64,000 bases of DNA from Clytia hemisphaerica (taxonomy: Eukaryota; Cnidaria; Hydrozoa; Leptothecata; Clytiidae), in NCBI GenBank assembly GCA_902728285.1, contig CACVBU010001205.1:427309-491308 (forward strand), read 5' to 3'. Numbering within the stretch: position 1 is the first letter of the stretch; every line of letters starts with the position of its first letter. A program made the position numbers and the translations under genes. The notes beneath the pieces are model-generated. The model was not told the origin of the DNA and did no database searches. It saw only the letters and a program-made list of their open reading frames with translations. This document shows positions 50,001-58,102 of this stretch, one piece after another.

Positions 50001-53000
50001 TATTTGCATAGGGATTGAAGAAGACAACACGAGAAACGCCACAAACCAATCCTTAGTCTCCCTGAAACCAACCCTAAAACCCCTAAAACCAGAACCCAAA
50101 AGACCTATGCCCCTCCCTGCGGTAGCTACTCATCTTCACCCATCCAACCAACACTTCTACAAACAACTGACTACCCAAAATGGCAACCAACACCACCAAC
50201 GCCAAGGGAAACCTGAATCTGCTGACCTACTAAATATGACCACCAAAGGAGAAACAAAGAGACTGGTGGCTGAGAAGACACACCAAACAACCTCAAAACA
50301 AACAAATAAACTTTTAACGCCTGCTAAACCACCACCACAGGCAGCTGGGGATGACACCACTACCAGTCATCCACTATCATCAAGCCACCAGTATTAGTGG
50401 AACCTGCTATTTCCGCTACCACCATAATCACCCCAGAAAGTATCCCAAGGTCAGCAGAAGATGATCCATCCACCAACAACTGAGAAGCACAAGACCTGTC
50501 CTGAAGAGTGGCTACCCCCGACCAATCTCCGATCCCCCCAAGCAAAGATGGAAGAAGTGTCAAGTTTAGGAAATTTTTATTATTTTTATTATTTTATTAG
50601 TCAGCCCTGAGCAGGGAACGCCTCCAAAGAAAGAAAACGCGACCCCACATAGCCATTTAAGGTCGGAGGGAATGTACTAAAGTTCCTTCGGCTATACCTT
50701 TACTGATCGTATCTAGCGCCCTTCTAACGCCCAACTACGCCTTCCACGCTCCACTGGGCAGCAACTTAGCAATTGCTGTCCAGCCCTCCTAAACTTTAGT
50801 GTTGTTTCGGCAGCGATCGGCGGCGGACCTGCTCAGGACATAGGTTTGTAAGTATCCTTTTCTTATTTATAACACGATTGTAGAGCGTTGTCATTATTAA
50901 ATATTAGTTTATTGTAACTGCATAGTCTCCCGTTCCTGTCTGCAAATAGGATTAGGTTCTACTCCCCTAGGTTCCTCTAGCCCGCCCCTTTCGTAGTCTA
51001 GACTCACTCACCCACTGCGTCTTATTCGTCTGCTAGGCAAGCACTCGGATAAGGCTCCAGTACATATAATTAGCGTGGTATGACGAAATTCTTTTGTTTC
51101 CGGTCAAATTATGCGTAAACTTTAGGAGCTTATATTTTGGAGAGACCTTTTTTATACCAAAAGATGCCTATATTTTCTTGCTCAGAATTTTTAGCGATTC
51201 TAATGATACGGCATAATTAGATTAAAAGCTAAAGTGCAAGAAAATAAGAAATCAAATCTGTCTAATGAATTTCTATCAAATTTTTAAGAAATAATTCCGT
51301 ATCATTGTGATGAGAACTTTTCAGACTACAAGCTGGTGTAAAATTTGTTACTGGATACTGAAAGTTTAAAGAGTACTGTACTGTATCAAAAACAAAAAAT
51401 ACCAACCTACTTTTATTAGCATAGCATTAGAAACCAGCCCTTTTCGCATTACGAGCCGTTTTTTTCTATACTTTTTGTAACGACCAAATTAAAGCTAGAA
51501 CAAAGGAGTTTTCAATTTTTGTGCCAAAAATTTAGCATGGCTCCTTATCTCTAAAACATCAAAAAGCCAGTGTGAAACGAGCATGTTTTTCAAGCTTGCG
51601 TATCTCTATGCTATGCTATCTGTCATCTTTTCTTTTTCGTTCGAACATTTTCATCTTCGTTCAGCATGTTTCCGGCTATCTATCTCAGGTAGGTCAATTC
51701 AGCATGTTGCTTGTTCAATATGAACTTACTATAATTGTTTGAGCCCAAAAAATGGTATGTATGGAAAAACTTCATACTGCTATCATGAAGATGTTCTTGA
51801 TGCAATTTTGAAAGAAAAAAAACTGTAGTTTGAAATACACCCTTACGGTCGCCGAGAAAATGTTTTTCAACTATTTAAGCTTTTTTTTAGGTCAAAGATT
51901 ATACGTCCTCCACGTTTAAAGTTACAAAAAAAACGAAGAAAACCTTCTGAAAATGACTTTCAAAGTTTTCTGTTCCAAAAATTAGGGTAGAACTTATATT
52001 TATTAAAAAGTGTAGCCTTCAGAATCTAATGTTTCGGATTTCTTTACAGTATTGCAAGTACTAATAAATGATTTTCTTACATCTTCAGACACAGCATCCC
52101 AGAAATGTTTGACAACATTACATTTACAATGTCCTGTTCCATATTCCCAGCCGTCCTTCGAATTAGAAGAGTCTGTTGGACACCAAGCAACACCATTACC
52201 GTCCAAAACATATCTGAAAAAATAATTACCTTTCAAAAGTCTTAAATCAATATACTGTACCTTTTTATCAAAAAACATTTTGTCGAAAAAAATACTTTTC
52301 ATGAGATTCATGATGTCATGTTTTCTACGTAATACTCCGGTATTTTCCAGTAGTAGTAAATTTAAACTACCTTATCGAGGAAAACTTCGTCGGGGAAAAG
52401 TGACGAAATTTTGACCAAGTGACGAATATTTTTCCCCGACGAAAATTTTCCCCGGCCTTAATGCGTTTACCAACTACCAGCAAGTGACGAATATTTTTTT
52501 CTGACGAAAATTTTCCCCGACGAAGTTTTCCCCGATAAGGTATACAAAAGTTGTTTAAATTTGTCGCTGTTGTTCTGTTTAAAAATACTTGGCGTTTTCG
52601 TTGAAGACTTCGCCATAAATATCATAAATTAATAACATCATATCCTAACGCCTTATGGATGATTTTGCAAAAATCACGAAGCCAAAGTTCAAAAATATTT
52701 AAGGTGTAACGAATTTCTTAGATCTTTAGATTTAGATTTTAAATTTTTTTAAAGATTTTTTAGAAGAACTTACCCTGTAACCATACTGGCAAGTGTTAGG
52801 TAATTGGAACCAGGAATTGCACTCATTCCATCTGCTAAATCTTTTGTTTGTGACCAGAAGGTTGCCTAAATTTGTAATATATGTACAGTTGACCCTCGCT
52901 TATACGAATTTAAGAATTTGGAGAATCTTATTTGGTCGAAATTCCTCGACTTTGGTCTGAAAACTCACTTCTCCTTGGAGCCAATTTTTGTGTAAAAGTA

Positions 53001-55896
53001 TTTCCTCAATAAATTGAGTTAAGAATTTTTTTTAAAAAATGCCAAAATTATTATTTTTGGACCTACCTTAAGGTAGTGTCCTATAAATTAACCCGTGTTC
53101 GTTAGTTAGTTCGTTAGTACGTTATTACCAACTTTTCTCGAGATTGGCTCATTCAATTTTTCTGATTTTTTGCACAAAGGTGCATTACTATAAACCCTCG
53201 AAGGTGACGGAGCCCGATTTTTGAAGAAAAAAAAATTTCCGGCCGGTAGAACCGGAAATGTCCCGAAAAAAGCGGTTTTTTGAGATTTGATCTATTGAAT
53301 CCGGAACTCCTTAAAAATCGCCGGAACAGCCGAAAACCGGCGTAAAACGGTTTTCCTTCATTTTTTCAACTTATACTCGACAGATTTTCTCGAGATTTTC
53401 TCATTAGTTTTTTGCGATTTTTTGCACATAGATGCACATTAGTACTGCCGAAAAGATGTCGAAAACCGTTTGTCGAAAAAAATTTTTTTCCGGTCTGTAG
53501 AACCGGAAATGTGCCGGAAATCGTCGTTTTTTTCACATTTCCGTCACATTTTTTCAACTTATTTAATTGTTTCTTTACAGAAAAATGTTCTTTATGATGA
53601 TGCCCAAAACTTAGCATTGTTTGATTTCCAAAAAAATCATCCTTTGAATCCGGAACTCCTTAAAAATCGTCGGAACAGGCGAAAACCGGCGTAAAACGGT
53701 TTACTTCAGTTTTAATTTTCTCTGAATGATTGATTAAAGTGTCGATATTATTTTTCTTTCACCGTTAAACATCGGTGCGTTTCTTAATTGCTTTCTCCGT
53801 TCCAATAGATATATAAATCGAAATTTAAAATTATACATTACTTCCATCAAATTCTAATTATTCGTTTTATAAATAGGTAGGTCCATTAAAGTATTACTTG
53901 TTTTTTTTAATATTCATTTTTTGGCCTAAAATCACTCAAAAAGACTGAAAAAGACTCACCTTGTTTACCCTTTAAGTGCCAATGTCGTATATATCAGACA
54001 TGGACAATGTAGGAAGGTGAAGCCCTCTTGTAATGCCCATTTTGAGTTAGAAATCCTCATTTTTGGTCTAACTCGTAGGAATTGGATTGAGCTTCACTTC
54101 ATGGTCAAGCAAAAAAAATCAAAAGTTAGTTTTTTTAGCAAGATTTTAAGCCAAAAAGTCAAAAAATGCAAAAATTTGACAAAAATCCACTTTTTAAGAT
54201 TTTGACCGTTTTTTAACCATTTTTGGTCAACGAGGGATCCAAGAACCTCCAAATTTGGCGCTGTTTTCTGTCCTCCAGCGAATTAATTTGAAGTTTTACT
54301 AGTGGTAAGTAAAACTTCAAATTAATTCGCATCTTTCTATCATTCAGGCAGTTCCGCGCAACAAAGAGGAGACTCTAAGCTATCCAACGAGCTATGAACA
54401 AACTTCTAACTCCTTCTTGATCTCGAGATATAAGCCTTTAAAAGTTTGAACTAGAGATTTTCTTTTTAAAAAATAGAAAAAAATGACCGTGGCACTTAAA
54501 GGGTTAATAACACGAAAAAATCTACACACCATTTATTCCAGAAAAAAGTCCTTTTCATTCGGTAGTTTTGATTGAGGACCTAATTCAAAAATTTGGTACG
54601 CTGAAAAAATAGAGCTTTTGAAAGAGCGGTACCAAACATTAAGGGTTTAGCTACCTTATCGGCTCTTTTTACGCCGGCCCTAATTTAACGTTGGCCCCTT
54701 TTACGCCGGCCCTTATTCCGCCACAGCCTAATTTTTGGCTTACGCCAATTAGGGCAGAACTTGTAAAAATCGCTATTCAGGCTTCAAAACAGTAAGTATT
54801 AACTAAAATTTACGTTAAAAAAGATGTCATCTTTCTTGAAACTGATGAAAATTCCATTGAAAATCAATGAAGTTTTGGATATAGAGTAAAAAAATGGATA
54901 GTTTTCATCCTTTAATCATGCTTAAAATCTGTTAATATAAATCGAGAAAAAATTAACGCCGCTTTTAGGTAAAAATTGGAAAATCGAAAAATCTTAAAAA
55001 TGCTTTTTGAAGACGTCAAGGAATTAAAGGTGGACCATTCGCTCTAACTGTTAACTGCTTCGGCATAATTATATACCGTCGGAAAGATAATTTAGAGAAA
55101 GGCTTCAAAAAAAGTTGAAAGAAGCATGGAAAAGCCATCCAAAGAAATTCGATACACGAAATTTGTAAATTGAGATCGGTTTAGAGGCCCACTGAGTGCT
55201 TACAACCTGTAATATTCATTTTAATAATAGACGTTCTCAAAAAGCTAAAAAAATCGCATTTTTAAGAGTTTTCAATACTTAAACTTTGAATCGAATCTCG
55301 ATCGGCTGTGGTGATAGCTAAACCCGTAATATTTAATACCGTTGTAATGCTCTCTCAAAGCTCTATCTTTCAGCCAGATTTAGGTCCTCAATCAAAGTTA
55401 TCAGCAGCCGAAAATATTGTCCCAGAGAGAACAAAATTTCGCTGGTCCAACGTCAAGGAGCAAACAGTAAGCCGAAATTATCTTTGATGATATAAAAATG
55501 ACTTAAATGCAATCAGAAAGGGTCAAACTAGTTTTCCATAAGTAAAAATTAGCTTTGAAAGTCATTATTTCATACCTTATCCTTGAGATATCCCCATTTT
55601 TGGTCCAAATACAACTCGTCGACTTTGTTAAGCCAGCTACTGTAATCTGCCTTTGTTACTTGACAAGGATCACGACCTTTAATATTCTCCGCAAATTGAT
55701 TCCACAACGTTTGGCATTGACTTTTGGTAAATTTCTTGACATCAAAAATCTCTTTTGTACGCGGTAGAGTTCCGAATTTTACACACCTGTCTACAAAATA
55801 ATCATCGATTTTGTCCGTTGTCAAGCCTTGTTGCCAGGTAGCCGAAATTTGGCATACTGAAAAGAGAAGAATGACTAAAACAGCTCCTTGCTTCAT
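35032..55896 (-). CDS. ADP-ribosyl cyclase (CD38/BST1/Aplysia type), paralogue A
   Basis: Seven exons: 55896-55576, 52865-52774, 52213-52081, 37063-36981, 36225-36124, 35867-35739, 35107-35032. All have GT donors and AG acceptors, phases join, and the total is 936 nt (311 residues), the family's usual size. A signal peptide (about 1-19) with no C-terminal hydrophobic tail suggests a secreted enzyme making cyclic ADP-ribose or ADP-ribose from NAD. Family marks: RCVKF, a Cys then TLW, DPC..TKADY, FWSQTKDLAD (Trp111), AWC (148), HFWDAVS (Trp176), FGETELP (Glu216, the catalytic Glu position) and late cysteine pairs. These match CD38 Trp125, Trp189 and Glu226. The CD38 Glu146-Asp147 position reads Ala133-Ser134. 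Intron 3 is 15 kb and full of insertions. A split into two loci cannot be excluded without RNA. Confidence 0.9.
37120..37427. mobile_element. 308-bp MITE with TTTCCAGGGGGTA words
   Basis: The left end GGGCCATTCCATTTTATATC and inverse right end GGGCTGTTCCATAAAATTTC are imperfect TIRs flanked by AAT. TTTCCAGGGGGTA recurs about five times inside. It ends 57 bp upstream of gene A exon 4. Confidence 0.72.
37577..38548. mobile_element. GGACCTACC-family repeat, second copy
   Basis: It starts GGACCTACCTCCGGGTACCC and carries GTCCGTTCGTCCGTC and several TTTTTTCTGATTTTTTGTAC and GATGCAAAATGGCAATGCC modules. It ends CAGGTAGGTCCATTCAGCAT at about 38519. Confidence 0.75.
38549..39765. repeat. tandem modules of about 240 bp (gene A intron 3)
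   Basis: Modules contain GGCCGGAAATCGCC, TTGCAGATTTTCATTGGG, TTTTCACACAAAATCATTAT and AAGCATGATTGAATTCTC. At least three units are seen, about 38560, 38800 and 39590. They continue the module theme of the preceding repeat. One unit is interrupted at 38859-39379. Confidence 0.7.
38859..39379. mobile_element. 521-bp palindromic MITE, TA target, empty site nearby
   Basis: The left end CCGGGTGACCCACGAAAAAG and right end CTTTTTCGTGAGTCACCCGG lie in arms of about 240 bp and are flanked by TA. The neighbouring tandem unit near 39632 reads TCCTTATATTTCTTTGA, which is exactly the uninterrupted site. Tc1/mariner-type by target site. Confidence 0.9.
40040..40900. mobile_element. 861-bp TA-flanked TIR element, GCCTGGATATCCA ends
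   Basis: GCCTGGATATCCAAGC at the left and GCTGGATATCCAGGC at the right are inverted ends flanked by TA. Only short ORFs occur inside, and none resembles a transposase. Confidence 0.65.
40940..41003. mobile_element. 64-bp hairpin MITE, CAGGGTGTCCCATAA ends
   Basis: CAGGGTGTCCCATAATAACA and, inverted at the right, TTTATGGGACACCCTG. TA precedes the left end. One of the smallest elements here; it lies just downstream of the 41091-42272 gene. Confidence 0.7.
41086..41091 (-). terminator. AATAAA polyadenylation signal overlapping the stop codon
   Basis: On the minus strand the end of the 41091-42272 frame reads AATTGAATAAAC, so the hexamer begins on the last base of the stop. This implies a very short 3' UTR. 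Confidence 0.6.
41091..42272 (-). CDS. intronless secreted protein, 393 aa, possible vWA-like fold
   Basis: One uninterrupted frame with a signal peptide (hydrophobic core about 8-22, then TRGDL). The middle has TIFFLVDGYQ (about 147-156), then an amphipathic helix, then DFVVWSFDYTSDE. This alternation and the earlier TRTDGNELIKVLENM resemble a degenerate von Willebrand A-like fold, but the MIDAS DxSxS motif is absent, so this is a weak guess. Cysteines are few and there is no membrane anchor. It sits on the same strand inside intron 3 of cyclase gene A. The TGA stop overlaps an AATAAA signal by one base (41086-41091). A MITE ends 61 bp upstream of the ATG. It could also have arisen by retroposition. 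Confidence 0.78.
   Translation of the reverse strand: MYTNNLPLSSLCFGVLLLASITRGDLMVSSCLEVRNITLIPTIIIKDEAVGNPNINFENLNYMDTQLKYLVKSILDKPCFTFWAFSPIQSCLVRFTEENYREFFETDFQAITRTDGNELIKVLENMPYNNITSKQTIFFLVDGYQVHTLKKQISVIKKAKKMWERKESDFVVWSFDYTSDELFLDWIRKENFILSRTPDPNPYTYNTKHAFDPHLHQILMDQMINPRYDWREKYSPHLKVQCSSSKEIDFYCWEKYVGGNHYAIYDFWNIIIQAVFPKVTFHTITVDDATRIYTSFEFTSITIDELMEHLKEEEEYEVTFYHLPFFKEKVDDTYQPMKFNDDNTINLIESSFIDQSPVLQNGNIVVKDNADYRNPVFFKLLFEKINSTLCRKN
42333..42646. mobile_element. 314-bp MITE, TTA target, long TIRs (Harbinger-like)
   Basis: AGGCTTGGGGACACGAGAAG at the left and, inverted from the right, AGGCTTTGGGACACGAGAAA begin TIRs of about 65 bp that both run into TTGGTGCAATGCAACATGCT. TTA is present on both sides (42330-42332 and 42647-42649). 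A 3-bp TTA duplication is typical of PIF/Harbinger. It lies directly upstream of the 41091-42272 gene. Confidence 0.86.
42700..43420. repeat. minisatellite of about 115 bp, six units
   Basis: Each unit carries GTTGATTGAAATTTTCTCC, TTCGTTTAAAATAAATA, AAATTTTGAATTCAATCAA and TTTGTATTCAAGGTCTG. Units start near 42711, 42815, 42935, 43033, 43146 and 43263, with a partial unit at about 43380. Copies differ by scattered substitutions and small indels. Confidence 0.88.
43720..44476. other. gene A intron 3: repeat fragments
   Basis: 43720-43830 has GGACCTACCTGGGGGTAAT followed by CCAGGGGGTCAAAATTC words, a fragment related to the GGACCTACC and TTTCCAGGGGG repeats. 44110-44290 resembles one end of the 63217-63432 MITE (GGCTAGATGTCGTGCTTTAA). 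No gene recognised. Confidence 0.45.
44477..44806. mobile_element. 330-bp TIR element, AAAGGGATAATCAGATG ends
   Basis: AAAGGGATAATCAGATGG on the left and CATCCGATTATCCCTTT on the right are inverted. Inside, ATTTTGCTCAGGACAA and GTCCTGAGCAAAAT form a second inverted pair. A partial relative is at 32979. Confidence 0.75.
44945..45200. mobile_element. CCCCACTGGAAAATT-word element
   Basis: AGCCCCACTGGAAAATTAGG, CCCCGGTGGGAAAAAT, CAGCCCCACTTAAG and ATCCCCGCTG recur over 250 bp. The same family with clear TIRs is at 57386-57643 and partly at 58473-58735. It lies 118 bp 5' of the LTR element. Confidence 0.6.
45318..45709 (+). repeat. 5' LTR
   Basis: 392 bp from TGTACTAAAG to CCAGTACA. By eye it differs from the 3' LTR at one position (AACGCGCAAC against AACGCCCAAC). 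It contains a TTTGTAAGTATCC sequence resembling a splice donor. Confidence 0.95.
45711..45722 (+). promoter_or_regulatory. primer binding site (tRNA-Lys type)
   Basis: TGGCGCCCAACG starts two bases after the LTR. It matches the usual 3'-end complement of tRNA-Lys used by many retroelements; complementarity beyond 12 bases is not obvious. Confidence 0.8.
45723..47177 (+). other. long untranslated leader of the LTR element
   Basis: About 1.45 kb without a convincing sense frame. 46375-46520 is an imperfect direct repeat with GATGTATTGARACATCT and TTTGAGRATATTGAGAT. A T-rich run lies at 46612-46660. Confidence 0.5.
47178..47491 (+). pseudogene. gag-like remnant, frameshifted
   Basis: Three overlapping frames continue one another. 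The first starts at the ATG at 47178; the second carries DEIVQTLSKALKYV; the third carries VGDFTSRFYKIFRRGK and MYLYISGL. The last resembles the segment of retrotransposon gag proteins that has a conserved Phe, Arg-Phe spacing and a terminal Gly-Leu. Decayed, and cut at its 3' side by the deletion that joins it to the env-like frame. Assignment is tentative. Confidence 0.45.
47494..48549 (+). CDS. env-like membrane glycoprotein, C-terminal part
   Basis: A 351-residue frame ending TAA at 48549. The first ATG is probably not the original start, because the frame emerges from the gag-env deletion junction and has no signal peptide. Residues about 145-225 form a Gly/Ser/Ala/Ile-rich repeat of amphipathic segments (SSLGRAIKDTISG, then AIGESGGKLI). 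One transmembrane segment follows (about 230-250), then a cysteine-containing juxtamembrane stretch and a roughly 95-residue cytoplasmic tail with a basic RRRRQLNRQ cluster. In retroelements this layout is the end of an envelope fusion protein. The glycine-rich membrane-proximal region recalls class III fusogens, which some nematode retroelements are reported to have captured, but that is a hypothesis. The ectodomain is largely missing, so it is unlikely to work in entry. Confidence 0.7.
   Translation: MVVSGGPDYKVHWGRKLNGKCYQHFPVTTKRNNMTLFLRVEDRNLLARSRSINCTKRKKHTVLITKDNKAYHIDKRGRIDLLGSNIRDRVLFPHLVRPPRGFNTKIFLKNPVIMDQPSLLQMVAESERTLEELIKIQGSPSGSGSIVEGIGMGLASVLEAAGSTGDKVISSLGRAIKDTISGVAGGGEKIITAIGESGGKLITSTGTAVKDSLTGVSFVFKEIFGGIPGMIIWVILLPLGVYVVYLRITGQIGGCRTCRNCLGTAGSETSLQSNEPPARETEVYDVPRTLEERMARPFPEYASVTLRPVPEPPAPRQSEVERVRRRRQLNRQRLNKAINLLDERTFYAETQ
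48935..49478 (+). CDS. post-env small ORFs, possibly spliced
   Basis: Two overlapping frames, 48935-49315 and 49251-49478. The first encodes an acidic stretch (DDITESEEDHTANIIGSL) followed by a helical segment. The second is arginine-rich (RLVRRIRRYLERGIPHGRR). A GTAAGT sequence (49240-49245) lies just before the overlap and another GTAAGT lies at 48890. Splicing could join an acidic first part to a basic second part, as in accessory proteins of complex retroviruses; this is inference. No family recognised. Confidence 0.4.
49996..50397 (+). CDS. post-env Pro/Thr/Gln-rich ORF
   Basis: Open from at least 49996, with its first ATG at 50107. It is rich in Thr, Lys, Pro, Gln and His, with low-complexity CA-rich DNA. 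An acceptor-like site TATTTGCATAG precedes GGATTGAAG. Could be coding or simply purine/cytosine-biased DNA. Confidence 0.25.
   Translation, partial: YSICIGIEEDNTRNATNQSLVSLKPTLKPLKPEPKRPMPLPAVATHLHPSNQHFYKQLTTQNGNQHHQRQGKPESADLLNMTTKGETKRLVAEKTHQTTSKQTNKLLTPAKPPPQAAGDDTTTSHPLSSSHQY
50661..50672 (+). promoter_or_regulatory. polypurine tract
   Basis: GGTCGGAGGGAA directly abuts the 3' LTR start TGTACTAAAG, the position expected for plus-strand priming. Confidence 0.65.
50673..51064 (+). repeat. 3' LTR
   Basis: 392 bp, ending CCAGTACA, followed by TATA. One visible difference from the 5' LTR. Confidence 0.95.
51069..52080. other. gene A intron 3, proximal end
   Basis: AT-rich. CAGGTAGGTCAATTCAGCAT at about 51687 is a solitary right end of the GGACCTACC family. 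Nothing else recognised. Confidence 0.4.
52370..52540. mobile_element. 171-bp MITE, CCTTATCGAGGAAAAC ends (gene A intron 2)
   Basis: CCTTATCGAGGAAAACTTCG and the inverse CGAAGTTTTCCCCGATAAGG, flanked by TA. GACGAAAATTTTCCCCG and AAGTGACGAATATTTTT recur. A sister copy lies at 59557-59740. Confidence 0.88.
53058..53900. mobile_element. GGACCTACC-family repeat (gene A intron 1)
   Basis: It starts GGACCTACCTTAAGGTAG and has modules with TTTTTCTGATTTTTTGCAC, CCGGAACTCCTTAAAAATCG and GAAAACCGGCGTAAAACGG. It ends TAGGTAGGTCCATTAAAG. Confidence 0.72.
53968..54503. mobile_element. 536-bp TIR element with central perfect hairpin (gene A intron 1)
   Basis: CCCTTTAAGTGCCA on the left and TGGCACTTAAAGGG on the right are flanked by TTA on both sides. 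A perfect 23-bp stem with a 7-bp loop (54278-54330) lies in the interior, starting GCGAATTAATTTGAAG. Non-coding. Confidence 0.78.
54567..55396. mobile_element. 830-bp element with TIRs of about 90 bp (gene A intron 1)
   Basis: TTTGATTGAGGACCTAA on the left matches the inverse of TAGGTCCTCAATCAAA on the right. The similarity continues through AGAGCTTT, GAGAGC and GGGTTTAGCTA. A half-element with TTTTTACGCCGGCCCTAATT words lies inside at about 54655-54770. Confidence 0.7.
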
Positions 55897-57385
55897 TTTC
55901 TACATAAGATGTGTTATTACTTCTTTAGCAAATGTAATACCACTGATATCTGATAGCTGAAGTAGTCTTCGTATTCCTTGATGCTTGATTCTGTAATAGG
56001 TTTAACCATTGGAGCGTTAAGTAGTGGTTTTTGTTGTTATTAGGTTAAAATCATTGATTCTGTTATTGATTTTTGGGAGGAAATTTAAGTTATCATAGAC
56101 TTCCTCTACAGGAAAGAATAAAAAATCGTTTTAGCAAAGTTGATATTGTCCATGATTTTTGTTTTTGTTTTAACCAGTAAACCGTTTAAATTGAAAACTA
56201 AACCAAAAATTGGACCATTTAATATCGTAATAAGATTCCTGTTTTTGAGAAATTAAAAATGTGTGTCGCTCGCTTTTCGATAGTAAAATAGATATTATAC
56301 TTCGCCCTAAAGAGGCCCTATAGTGTGTACCAAAAAAGCGGAATATATTTAAATTTATAAAGAGAAAAAATCTCATAATTTACATCAACACTTATGACTT
56401 AAAAAGTACGTGTTTTCTTTTGTTAAAAGGGCTATGGTTAAAAAAGAAATAACCTTGGTAATATCTAGAACAGAGTAGAACAAAGAATTTTCATCTTATT
56501 GAAAGACACTAGCGAGTTTATGTATCTTGTGTTTTTCTGTGACGGAGACGGTCAGCTTTTAATTTAATTGGATTCTGACTGGCGGAGGAAGACGGTAAAT
56601 CAGCACTTATTCTATCCTCGATTTTGCGGTTCAAAACTGCGGGCTATTCCAAATCACTTAGGTACTCCGCCATCCTCGGAAGTGAAAATACATAAACTCG
56701 CTTTTGTATGTAAGATAACGGTAGTTGGGAACCATGAAAATTCGATGAAAGATCCAAATTTTAGGTTATGATTTTTCAATATCATAATGTTCATTTCGGT
56801 CTGTAATACAACTAAATGCGCTCAATAAATGTCGTTTTCTCAAACTAAGTACGACAGGTGACATTGTCTTTGTTCTTTTTACAATACGTCCGTTATAAAA
56901 GCTTTTAGGCTCAAATCTTAATCAGCTATATATTTTATAATTTTATGGGTAGTTTTCCTGGTGATATGTCGCATGTTCGACAACCCAGTTGTTCGACAAA
57001 TGAGTATCGAACAAGTGGATATCGAACAACCATGCAGTCGAACAAATGAATTTCGAATTAATAACTGTCAAACAACTGGTCTGTCGAACAACTAAGCGAT
57101 CAGTTGTTCGACAGTACATCAGTTCGACATTTTTAAAGATTTGTCGAACAAATCGAACAAATGTACCGTCGAACAAGTACACTGTCGAACAAGTGGGATT
57201 TCCCCGTTTTCCTTGGAAGGGTAGTACAATTTAGGTGGAGTATTCTGCGGGAAAATTTCCTGTAATCAATTTTAACCCCTCCTTGATATTCTTGAAGCGG
57301 CTATCAAATTTTTATGTTTTATGTTTTAAAGTTCTCTATAGCTTGATTATATTTTTACCAGAAGATTAAGGAGCTTCTATCATCA
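55897..57385. other. gene A upstream and intergenic region
   Basis: It should contain the promoter of cyclase gene A. 56985-57205 is an array of GTCGAACAA words (about fifteen copies on both strands). Otherwise no feature recognised. Confidence 0.4.
56985..57205. repeat. GTTCGACAA / TTGTCGAAC word array
   Basis: GTCGAACAAGTG, GTTGTTCGACA and variants occur about every 15 bp. TTCCTGGTG on the left and GGGATTTCCCCG on the right may be degenerate termini, but clear TIRs are not visible. Confidence 0.6.
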
Positions 57386-57643
57386 AACCCCCATCTCACA
57401 GACCCGTTGAACCCCCTCACACTGGGAAAATTGGGGAAAATTGGCCAAAGAATCTCCCCCAGTGGAAAATTTTACTCTTATCTTTGTCCCCACTGAAAAT
57501 AAACAAATAAACCCTCAATGCTAAATATTGTTCTATATTTCCATCCCCAGTGAATCTTCTGACTTGAAAATAGTTGAATTCAAATCGCCTGGCATAAAGA
57601 AATCATAGGAATATCCTACCGGGTCTGTGAGAATGGGGTTTAT
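57386..57643. mobile_element. TIR element with CCCCACTG words
   Basis: AACCCCCATCTCACAGACCC on the left matches the inverse of GGGTCTGTGAGAATGGGGTT on the right. CAGTGGAAAATTTTACTC, CCCCACTGAAAATAAAC and CCCCAGTGAATCTTC recur inside. Non-coding. Confidence 0.75.
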
Positions 57644-58102
57644 AATCAATCTTTGGCAGGCCCCAGTGGTTTGCGTGATGCGTGATGTTGTGATTATGGG
57701 TTTTTTTTGCCGTGGTCGCATGATGAAGAGATAGAGGATTGATATTTTCTTTGGATAACCAAGAAAGCTAGGACTTTTTGACAGTCTTTCAATTATTTCA
57801 ACGGAACTCACAGCCAACGTGCTCGGCTATTAATGAACACAAAGGAATACAGTGTGTCCCAAAAAAAAGTGGACAAATTTTTATACAAGGTAAAACCCGC
57901 ATAATTTACGCCAAATTTTATGACTTGCATGTATACTTGATATCTCAAAACACTCTTCGATCAGCTTGGCATTAATTGAACGATTTTTCAGTGTGTGGGG
58001 TGAAGTTATGCGTCCAAGTAATAAGTTTTCAAATATCAAATTAATCTCTATATATTTCGTATTTCAATAATTCTCTTATTAGAAGTAATCTGCATTTTGG
58101 AC

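Larger units (their letters stand above)
45318..51064 (+). mobile_element. LTR retroelement, 5.75 kb, env-bearing, pol deleted
   Basis: It has two 392-bp LTRs, a 4-bp TATA duplication (45314-45317 and 51065-51068), a primer binding site directly after the 5' LTR, and a purine-rich tract before the 3' LTR. The internal 4.96 kb holds a decayed gag-like remnant, an env-like frame and small ORFs; protease, RT, RNase H and integrase are absent. The near-identical LTRs mean it inserted recently, so a pol-less copy was probably packaged in trans by an intact relative. A 4-bp duplication with TGT...ACA LTRs suits Ty3/gypsy-type elements, but without pol the clade cannot be fixed. It lies in intron 3 of cyclase gene A, opposite in orientation to that gene. 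Confidence 0.93.
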
